DNA of 21,114 bases from an uncultured Clostridium sp. (lineage in GTDB: Bacteria > Bacillota > Clostridia > TANB77 > CAG-508). Below, piece after piece: positions 15,716 to 21,114 of the stretch. The notes below the pieces were generated by a model that saw nothing but the letters and a program-made list of their open reading frames with translations, was not told the DNA's origin and did not search any database. Where the stretch lies: positions 1-21,114 of the forward strand of contig USHY01000019.1 of NCBI GenBank assembly GCA_900554635.1, written 5' to 3'. The stretch's first letter is position 1. The number at the start of each line of letters is the position of its first letter. Made by a program: the position numbers and the translations under genes.

Positions 15716-16957
15716 ATGAAAAATATTAAATTACTTATAATAATATTATCAATATTAGTTATTGGTTTAATTATTACACTAGCAATATTGAGAATGGAAA
15801 GCAAAAACACAAAAAGAAATGTGATTAGTAACAATATCACTCCAAGCATAGAAAACAATATAAATAACGATATAATTTCTCCTGAAACAACAGTGTTGAC
15901 ATTTAATACAAGTATCGAAAAGGAAACTTCAAATTCAGTTTTATATAGTTTAAACAAGAATATTAACAAATACTTTAACTATATCAAAGAAAACAACGAA
16001 ACAGCAATAAACGAACTAGGAGGAAACGAAAGCTATTTAATACAAAATGATGTAAGATATGTAGTAAAAGAAGCATATGTAACCAAGAATGAACACATGA
16101 GCAAATATTTTATCCAGGGAACATTGTCAATAGCAAATGGCAACAATTCATCAACAACTAAAGAAGAATATTTAGTGTTATACCTAACCTCTGAAAACAA
16201 AGGCTATATGATTCAAAAAAGTTCACAAGAGGAATTTATAAATAGAAAACCACTAGAACAAAACAGCAAGGTTGAAATATATGAAAGAACATATAACGAA
16301 TTTGAATATGAATACATAGATAATGCAAAACAAATGGATATTTACTTAGAAGACTATTCATTTAGAATTTTTTATGATACTGAAAAAGCATACAATCTAT
16401 TGAACTCTGAATATAGAAACAAGAGGTTTAACGAGCCAAGCAAATTTATCCAGTTTTTGAATGAAAAAAAACAACAACTAAAAAACATTAGAATTGTTCA
16501 ATACAACATTGAGGAAACATCTGGCAAAAAAGTATATAAAGGTACAGATGAGTATGGAAATTATTATGAAATTATAGAAAATTCATACATGAACTATGAA
16601 ATAATTTTGGATAACTATACTATGCTAGACTACTCAAATGAAAGCGATGAAAACAAAATAAAACTAAGTGCTGAAAAGTTTATTTTAATGCTAAACTCAG
16701 CAGACTACACAAATGCTTATAACTTACTCGAAACAAATTTTAAAGAAACAAATTTCCCAACAGAACAGAGTTTTATTAATTATGTAAAAAATAATTTTTA
16801 CGCACGAAATATAGTTGCTTCAAAAGAGCTAAATGAAGACAATATTTGCACCGTTACAATAAAAGACAGTATTAGCACTAAAGCAAATAAAATGCAAAAG
16901 CAATTTAAAATAACATTAGGAGAAAGGATGGATTTATCAATCCAATTTGATGTATAA
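15716..16957 (+). CDS. VirB8/TcpC-like membrane-anchored protein with NTF2-like repeats (putative)
   Basis: 413 residues from ATG 15716; in-frame ATGs at 15707 and 15710 are possible but sit against the AAGGA ribosome binding site (15702-15706). One N-terminal membrane helix is followed by an Asn/Lys-rich extracytoplasmic region. At least two NTF2-like segments are suggested by similar strings: EKAYNLLNSEYRNKRF with FIQFLNEK, and DYTNAYNLLETNFKETNF with FINYVKNNF. VirB8 and TcpC proteins have this single-helix plus NTF2-fold layout and nucleate assembly of the secretion channel. It follows the hydrolase gene with only a few bases between. The family call is from pattern, not alignment. Confidence 0.65.
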   Translation: MKNIKLLIIILSILVIGLIITLAILRMESKNTKRNVISNNITPSIENNINNDIISPETTVLTFNTSIEKETSNSVLYSLNKNINKYFNYIKENNETAINELGGNESYLIQNDVRYVVKEAYVTKNEHMSKYFIQGTLSIANGNNSSTTKEEYLVLYLTSENKGYMIQKSSQEEFINRKPLEQNSKVEIYERTYNEFEYEYIDNAKQMDIYLEDYSFRIFYDTEKAYNLLNSEYRNKRFNEPSKFIQFLNEKKQQLKNIRIVQYNIEETSGKKVYKGTDEYGNYYEIIENSYMNYEIILDNYTMLDYSNESDENKIKLSAEKFILMLNSADYTNAYNLLETNFKETNFPTEQSFINYVKNNFYARNIVASKELNEDNICTVTIKDSISTKANKMQKQFKITLGERMDLSIQFDV

Positions 16958-16980
16958 TATTAAATAGAGAGGTGTTTAAA

Positions 16981-18258
16981 ATGGAAAAGGATTTAGCTCA
17001 AGAATTAAAAAAAGATAAGTATTATGAAGATGTAGTTTTACCAAGAAAAACTAAAGAAAAGAATGATAGCATTTTAAGCAATACTTTAATCGAAGAAAAA
17101 AAATATGAGGATGAAAATGGGAAAACTAATGTAGAATATGGAGTTTATATTAAATTTAATGGTGAAGATGTTCTAATTGCTAATATAAATGAAAAAGGTA
17201 AATTAGAGCCAAATATGGAGCTTTTAAATGATGATAAGTACTCTGATGAAGATAAAAAGAAGTTAGGAGATATGCTAAATCTATTAGGACTTGAAAAAGA
17301 CAATGTGGATATAGAAAAATTACAAGAACAACTAAAAGAAATTGAACCAAAAACTAAAGAAGAGATAGAACAGGAAAGGGAAATGCAGAAAGAAAAAGAT
17401 AGCATAAAAGATGAAGAACAAGAACAAACAGATGAAGAAAAAGAAGATGATGAAAAGGAGCTAGGGAATGCAGAACAAGAAAAGGAACAAGAAGTATTAG
17501 CAAAGAAAAAAGGAATAAAAGTAAATAACATATGCAAAATAAGAAGAGATAGCCAATTTTATAAGAATTATCCCAACATTCCCAAAACAGCTTATTTCTA
17601 TTTAGATTCAAAAGATAGAATTCATGCAGAATATTTAGATAAAGATGGCCAAGCTCAAGAATTACCAGGTTTTGAAGAAATAAAAGATAGAACAGAAGTT
17701 ACAAGACTTGGGAATGATGGCCAAAATGTAAGAGATGAAGTACCATATAGGGTTATGACAGCAAAAGGCTTAGAAGACAAAAATCACAACACTCAAGACA
17801 TAAGAATAGCAATGTATAAGGATCAATATGGATACTTAAAAATAGAAACAATACACCAAGGAAGAAATGGAGAATGGGAAGGAAAAAATATAGATATTCA
17901 TGGAACTGATAGAAATACAGAGAGAATGAATAACTTAATAGATGAAAAGAATAAAACACCTCAAACAGGAGTGCTTGCAAAAAGGCAAGAAGAACTAAAA
18001 ACAAGTGGATATAGCCAGGATGGATTATCACTAGATGAATTTAGCAAACAAAGAAAAATAAATGAATATATGGAAGATGGATATACTTTTGAAGAATCAA
18101 ATAAAATTTATGGCTACGTTGTTGGTGAACTACAACTAACAGAGGAAGATGCAAAACTAAAATTAAAAGAAGAAAGTGAACAAACAAAACAAGAAGAATC
18201 AAAAGGCAGAGATATGGGAGAAGAAGCTTATGATAGATTAATAAATAGAGGACACTAA
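16981..18258 (+). CDS. Acidic coiled-coil protein of unknown function, last gene of the secretion operon
   Basis: 425 residues from ATG 16981, chosen for AGAGAGGTG just upstream; GTG 16972 overlaps that site. No signal peptide or membrane segment. A Glu/Lys-rich region (about 95-185) is almost certainly coiled coil or disordered. A more ordered middle (about 190-330) contains YFYLDSKDRIHAEYLDKDG and VRDEVPYRVMTAKG. The C-terminus is again acidic, containing YTFEESNKIYGYVVGELQLT. I do not recognise the family. Being the last gene before a new promoter, and soluble, it could be a cytoplasmic cofactor, a substrate/effector or a regulator of the machine; the sequence does not decide. Confidence 0.85.
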   Translation: MEKDLAQELKKDKYYEDVVLPRKTKEKNDSILSNTLIEEKKYEDENGKTNVEYGVYIKFNGEDVLIANINEKGKLEPNMELLNDDKYSDEDKKKLGDMLNLLGLEKDNVDIEKLQEQLKEIEPKTKEEIEQEREMQKEKDSIKDEEQEQTDEEKEDDEKELGNAEQEKEQEVLAKKKGIKVNNICKIRRDSQFYKNYPNIPKTAYFYLDSKDRIHAEYLDKDGQAQELPGFEEIKDRTEVTRLGNDGQNVRDEVPYRVMTAKGLEDKNHNTQDIRIAMYKDQYGYLKIETIHQGRNGEWEGKNIDIHGTDRNTERMNNLIDEKNKTPQTGVLAKRQEELKTSGYSQDGLSLDEFSKQRKINEYMEDGYTFEESNKIYGYVVGELQLTEEDAKLKLKEESEQTKQEESKGRDMGEEAYDRLINRGH

Positions 18259-18261
18259 AAA

Positions 18262-18290
18262 TTGCTTTAAGTTGTGCCATATGGTATAAT
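18262..18290 (+). promoter_or_regulatory. Promoter of the small membrane-protein gene (extended -10)
   Basis: TTGCTT (18262-18267), 17-bp spacer, TATAAT (18285-18290) with upstream TGG. Directly downstream of the stop of the acidic protein. Confidence 0.75.
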
Positions 18291-18301
18291 AAAGGTAATA
18301 A

Positions 18302-18318
18302 ACACCCAATAAGGGTGT
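18302..18318 (+). other. 5' UTR stem-loop before the small membrane-protein gene
   Basis: ACACCC (18302-18307) pairs with GGGTGT (18313-18318) around AATAA, just upstream of the AAAGGAGAG ribosome binding site. The other atypical small gene (579) also has a leader hairpin between promoter and RBS. Confidence 0.5.
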
Positions 18319-18336
18319 GATAAAGGAGAGAAAATC

Positions 18337-18519
18337 ATGCTAATGTTTTTGCTTAAGGTTCTCTTAGGTTGGCTTGACTTTTGCCTTTGGATTGCTGTTA
18401 TCACCTATATCATTGACGTGATTAGAAACCGGAATAATGGCTCTCGGATAGGCAATTGGATTGGTTGGCTAGTTATGCTAGGAGTGGCAATTGCCATACT
18501 TATCTACTTTGCCAATTAA
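18337..18519 (+). CDS. Small two-helix membrane protein, atypical codon use, two in-frame CGG codons
   Basis: 60 residues forming a membrane hairpin: helix 1 about 3-28, a polar loop RNRNNGSRIGN, helix 2 about 41-58. Family not recognised. It has its own promoter, a leader hairpin, a strong RBS and a terminator, so it is a real single-gene unit. Codon choice is GC-richer than the secretion genes (CTC, ATC, GTG, GCC). It contains CGG at 18430-18432 and 18445-18447, both encoding Arg in the loop if read in frame. A +1 shift at the first CGG would end at TAG after six codons. The in-frame protein looks sensible, so this gene is a counter-example, or a regulated target, for the idea that CGG always causes a frameshift. 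Confidence 0.72.
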   Translation: MLMFLLKVLLGWLDFCLWIAVITYIIDVIRNRNNGSRIGNWIGWLVMLGVAIAILIYFAN

Positions 18520-18533
18520 GAGACAAAATCTCC

Positions 18534-18571
18534 AAACCAACTCGAATGAAAATTTCGAGTTGGTTTTCTTT
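18534..18571 (+). terminator. Terminator of the small membrane-protein gene
   Basis: AAACCAACTCGAA (18534-18546) pairs perfectly with TTCGAGTTGGTTT (18554-18566), followed by TCTTTT. Confidence 0.9.
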
Positions 18572-18637
18572 TAATTTAAAAAAAATCGTATAAAAAAATA
18601 AAAACTTTCAATAATATATATTGGGAGATGATTTATT

Positions 18638-19375
18638 TTGAAAATTAGAAAAATTGTAATTTGTTTAGTACTATTTATTATGATAATTTTAGTACACAAT
18701 AGTTCACAAGCAATGTCTCATTACCAAATAGTTGGAACATCAACAGGGTTGGTTACAGCTTCAGCTTTAAATGTTAGAGAGGGACCAGGTACAAAATATA
18801 AAGTAGTAACAATGATTTATAAGAATCAGTATATTAGAATTTTTGCAAAAATAGGAGATTGGTATGTAATACAAACAGAAGGTGATTTTATTGGCATGGC
18901 AAATTCTAAGTATGTAAAACTAATATATCCAACAAAATCAACTAATAATACAAACGGGCAGAACAATAGCAGTACTGTTAAAAGTGAGGAACTTACAAAA
19001 GATGAAGAAGAGACCTTTAATCTAGTAAATAAGGAAAGAACTGCACAGGGACTTACTGCATTGAAAATTGATAGTGAACTGCAAAATGTTGCAAGGGTTA
19101 AAGCACAAGACCTAGTGGAAAATAATTACTTTTCACACACTTCACCAACATATGGCTCTCCATTTGATATGATGAAAAGCTTTGGTATAACTTACAAATA
19201 TGCGGGAGAAAACATAGCAGGTAATTCAAGCAACAGTGCAGCAGTAAAAGCTTGGATGAATTCTGAAGGGCATAGAGCAAACATTCTAAACAGTAATTAT
19301 AATTATACAGGACTTGCAGTTGTAAGTAGTCCAAAATATGGAAAAGTTTATGTTCAAATGTTTATAGGAAAATAA
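18638..19375 (+). CDS. Secreted SH3b-CAP (SCP/YkwD-like) protein
   Basis: 245 residues from a TTG start (18638), supported by GGGAG at 18623-18627. Signal peptide about 1-25. A bacterial SH3 domain (about 36-96, SALNVREGPGTKYKVV and GDWYVIQTEGDFIGMANSKY) predicts cell-wall binding. A polar Asn/Ser linker leads to a CAP domain (about 120-245) with family marks LVNKERTAQGL, YFSHTSP, YAGENIAG and SEGHRANILN. Bacterial CAP proteins are often found in spore coats or cell walls (YkwD/SafA-associated types), but their activity is generally unclear. It is a single-gene unit between two terminators. No in-frame CGG; the CGG strings in AACGGG and GCGGGA straddle codons. Confidence 0.9.
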   Translation: MKIRKIVICLVLFIMIILVHNSSQAMSHYQIVGTSTGLVTASALNVREGPGTKYKVVTMIYKNQYIRIFAKIGDWYVIQTEGDFIGMANSKYVKLIYPTKSTNNTNGQNNSSTVKSEELTKDEEETFNLVNKERTAQGLTALKIDSELQNVARVKAQDLVENNYFSHTSPTYGSPFDMMKSFGITYKYAGENIAGNSSNSAAVKAWMNSEGHRANILNSNYNYTGLAVVSSPKYGKVYVQMFIGK

Positions 19376-19386
19376 GAAAATCTAAA

Positions 19387-19427
19387 AAAATATCCACAAT
19401 ATACACAGTGTGTTGTGGATATTTTTT
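19387..19427 (+). terminator. Terminator of the SH3b-CAP gene
   Basis: TATCCACAA (19391-19399) pairs with TTGTGGATA (19413-19421). A/T pairs extend the stem, and a T-run follows. Confidence 0.88.
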
Positions 19428-19441
19428 ATTTATGATATACT
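19413..19441 (+). promoter_or_regulatory. Possible promoter of nth
   Basis: TATACT (19436-19441) preceded by TGA (extended -10), with TTGTGG (19413-19418) 17 bp upstream. The -35 lies in the right arm of the preceding terminator; the assignment is weak. Confidence 0.4.
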
Positions 19442-19470
19442 AAATTAAAATTAAGGAGTAAATTTGAGAA

Positions 19471-20107
19471 ATGAACAAAGAAAATGTAGTAGAAATAATC
19501 AAAATACTAAAGAAAAGTTATCCAGATGCCTGTTGCAGCCTAAACTTTGATACTCCATTCCAAATGGTTGTAGCAGTAATGCTATCTGCACAGTGTACAG
19601 ATGAGAGAGTAAATAAAGTTACTCCTCGGTCTATTTGAAAAATATGGAACTTGTGAAGCTATAAATAACATGGAACTTTCGAAGTTGGAAAAAATAATTT
19701 ATCCATGTGGATTTTACAAAAATAAGGCTAAAAACATTAAAGCAATGGCAAAACAAATTATAGAAAAGTATAATGGAGAGGTTCCTAAAACTATGGAGGA
19801 ATTACTAAAATTGCCTGGAGTAGGAAGAAAAAGTGCAAATGTAATAATGTTAGAAGCTTTCAATAATCCACAGGGAATAGCCATAGATACACATGCAAAA
19901 AGGATTGCAAGTAGAATTGGATTATCCAAAGAAAAAGAACCAGAAAAAATCGAACAAGATATTTTAAAACTTATTCCAAAAGAATACTATAAAGATGTAA
20001 ATCATTTACTGGTATGGCATGGAAGACAGACATGTGATTCAAGAAAACCAAAGTGCAAAGATTGCCCAGTTAGAAAATATTGTATTTTTGGTAAAAACCA
20101 AAAATGA
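19471..20107 (+). CDS. nth: Endonuclease III, needs +1 frameshift at CGG 19627
   Basis: ATG 19471 opens a frame with the Nth N-terminus (FDTPFQMVVAVMLSAQCTDE, RVNKVTP). It reaches CGG at 19627 and stops at TGA 19636-19638. Skipping C19627 gives one protein of 211 residues, the classical length. It contains the helix-hairpin-helix LPGVGRKSANVIM with catalytic K120, the catalytic D139 in IAIDTHAKR, and the [4Fe-4S] loop with C-x6-C-x2-C-x5-C spacing (CDSRKPKCKDCPVRKYC). The enzyme is a DNA glycosylase/AP lyase that removes oxidised pyrimidines in base excision repair. The distal frame alone lacks the first ~67 residues and a ribosome binding site. The intact catalytic residues on the far side of the break argue against an old pseudogene. 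AAGGAG lies upstream at a rather long distance (about 13 bases). Confidence 0.9.
19627..19629 (+). other. +1 frameshift site 4 (CGG) in nth
   Basis: Zero frame ACT CCT CGG TCT ATT TGA. Skipping C19627 gives ACT CCT GGT CTA TTT GAA (T-P-G-L-F-E), matching the Nth pattern of VNKVTP followed by LFEKY. No Shine-Dalgarno-like string is visible upstream. Confidence 0.75.
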
Positions 20108-20162
20108 TTTTAGTAACAAAAAATAAATAAACATCATAGTATATTTTCAGGTGAGGTAATTA

Positions 20163-21048
20163 ATGAAATTAGCAGTTTGTTTAGCAGGTGGCCGGGGTAA
20201 AAGGGGCTGCACATATTGGTGTGTTAAAAGCTATGGAAGAGGAAAATATAAAATATGATTACATTTCAGGCGCATCATCAGGTAGCATAGTTGCAGCTCT
20301 AGCAGCTATGGGGTATAGTGCAGATGAAATTTATAAATTATTTAAAAAACAGTGTAGAAAAATAAATGGTGTAGAATTAAAAAATGTTTTAAAATTAATA
20401 TGGGGACTTATAGTCTATAATCAAATCATAATTGAAGGTTTAAATAGTGGCGAAAAGATTGAGAAAATTGTAAATGAAGCGGGAGAACAAAAGGGCATAT
20501 ATAATATTAGTCAAATAAAATCAAATCTATTAATACCTAGTGTGGACCTAAATGATGGTGGACTATATATGTTTTCTTCAATGCTACAAAGAGGGGCATA
20601 TTCAGATGAAATAAAATATATAAATGATATAAGTATTGGAAAAGCCGTTAGAGCAAGTTGCAGTTATCCAGGTGTTTTTTCACCTTGCAAATTTGAGGAT
20701 AAAGAATTAATAGATGGAGGAATTCGAGAAAACTTACCATGGAAAGAAACAAAGAGAAATGGAGCGGATATAGTTTTCTGTGTTAAATTTGAAAATGAGA
20801 AAAAAGAAAAGTGTAGGAAAAATATAATAGATAATATTTCAAAATCAATAGATATATTGTGCCATGAATTATCAAACTATGAAATAGAGGGAATAGACTA
20901 TTTGCTTACATTAAAAACAAAAAACATATCTCTACTTGACTACTCAAAAATCGATGAATTGTATGAGTTAGGCTATGTTCAGGCGAAGAAATATTTAAAA
21001 GATAAAAAACGGCACACTTTTTTGAAAAATTTTTCAAAAAAGTGTTGA
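20163..21048 (+). CDS. Patatin-like phospholipase, needs +1 frameshift at CGG 20193
   Basis: ATG 20163 (RBS AGGTGAGG at 20149-20156) encodes MKLAVCLAGG and then CGG. Skipping C20193 gives GGGVKGAAHIGVLKAM, the patatin oxyanion motif GGGxKG. The nucleophile elbow GASSG (Ser38) and the catalytic Asp184 in IDGGIRENLP complete the Ser-Asp dyad. Such proteins (RssA/YlbK-like) are cytoplasmic or membrane-associated acyl hydrolases. The last codons contain a second CGG (21010). Read in frame, the protein has 294 residues ending at 21048 in low-complexity KRHTFLKNFSKKC encoded by a palindrome. With another +1 shift it would be 286 residues ending GTLF at TGA 21023-21025. The distal frame's own first start, GTG 20188, would miss half of the oxyanion motif. 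Confidence 0.85.
20193..20195 (+). other. +1 frameshift site 5 (CGG) in the patatin gene
   Basis: Zero frame GGT GGC CGG GGT AAA. Skipping C20193 gives GGT GGC GGG GTA AAA GGG (G-G-G-V-K-G). The family motif demands Gly here, so this site shows that the residue produced should be Gly and not Arg. AGGTG lies just upstream (20186-20190). Confidence 0.8.
21010..21012 (+). other. Additional in-frame CGG near the patatin 3' end
   Basis: Codons AAA AAA CGG CAC. A +1 shift gives GGC ACA CTT TTT TGA, ending the protein four codons later, ahead of the apex of the following palindrome. It is consistent with the CGG model but does not require it. Confidence 0.5.
21014..21045. terminator. 32-bp perfect palindrome at the end of the patatin gene
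   Basis: Arms 21014-21029 and 21030-21045 are perfectly complementary with no unpaired loop bases in the sequence. The core is A/T-rich. It may end the patatin transcript, although no T-run follows. It overlaps the zero-frame 3' end of the coding region and abuts the next promoter. Confidence 0.5.
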
Positions 21049-21073
21049 CAGAAGTCAAAAAAAGTAGTATTAT
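21045..21073 (+). promoter_or_regulatory. Promoter reading out of the window
   Basis: TTGACA (21045-21050), 17-bp spacer, TATTAT (21068-21073). It presumably serves a gene beyond 21114; nothing codable is visible in the remaining 40 bases. Confidence 0.75.
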
Positions 21074-21114
21074 ATTTAAGTACCAAGCAGAACACATGAA
21101 GATTTAGTTATATG

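Noticed and set aside
8252..21048. Explaining the five broken genes as ordinary pseudogenes
   Set aside because: All breaks are one-base, all are an extra C making CGG, and all downstream parts keep catalytic or family motifs without other stops. Random decay would give mixed indels and stops.
8252..21048. Explaining the five extra C bases as sequencing or assembly error
   Set aside because: Not excluded, only judged less likely. Indel errors usually fall in homopolymers, and these do not. All five sites fall where the extra C precedes a GGN Gly codon and so forms an in-frame CGG, while CGG is absent from the long intact genes. Raw reads would decide.
8252..21048. Simple reassignment of CGG to another amino acid
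   Set aside because: A three-base reassignment would not restore any of the five reading frames; a shift or four-base decoding is needed.

Overview
This is a low-GC (roughly 30%), AT-codon-biased chromosomal window from an endospore-forming-type Clostridia (Bacillota). The evidence is a Spo0A C-terminal domain, a PPDK, a plant-like acyl-ACP thioesterase and an SH3b-CAP secreted protein. An uncultured gut Clostridia lineage is my guess; nothing here fixes the species.

Layout: (1) 1-6360, housekeeping: 3' part of spo0A, a small gene of atypical codon use (579-911), a thioesterase on the minus strand, then dxs and ppdK. dxs and the thioesterase are transcribed from back-to-back promoters. (2) 6395-6556, tRNA-Gly(TCC) with consensus promoter and terminator. 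(3) 6637-18258, a type IV secretion-like locus: three VirB2-like pilin paralogues, terminators and an 11-bp tandem repeat, a PrgI/VirB3-like protein, a membrane protein resembling a VirB4 N-terminal region, the VirB4 ATPase, a large VirB6/TrbL-like protein, a lytic wall enzyme (VirB1-like plus C39-like), a VirB8/TcpC-like NTF2 protein and an acidic unknown protein. No relaxase, coupling protein or integrase is seen. (4) 18262-21114: a small membrane protein of atypical codon use, an SH3b-CAP secreted protein, nth (endonuclease III) and a patatin-like lipase.

The main discovery candidate is translational. Four genes (PrgI/VirB3-like, VirB6-like, nth, patatin) are broken at five places. At every place the break is a single extra C that makes an in-frame CGG codon. 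Skipping that C restores the frame, so the next codon read is GGN (Gly). VirB6 needs two such shifts, and nth and patatin need one each to regain known catalytic architecture. By hand count, the uninterrupted larger genes (about 4,860 codons) contain no in-frame CGG, although AGA, CGT, CGA and CGC are used. CGG otherwise appears in frame only at the patatin 3' end and in the two small atypical genes. The simplest reading is that CGG is an unassigned or starved codon used as a +1 frameshift signal, or that CGGN is read as a four-base Gly codon. A systematic sequencing artefact is the main alternative.
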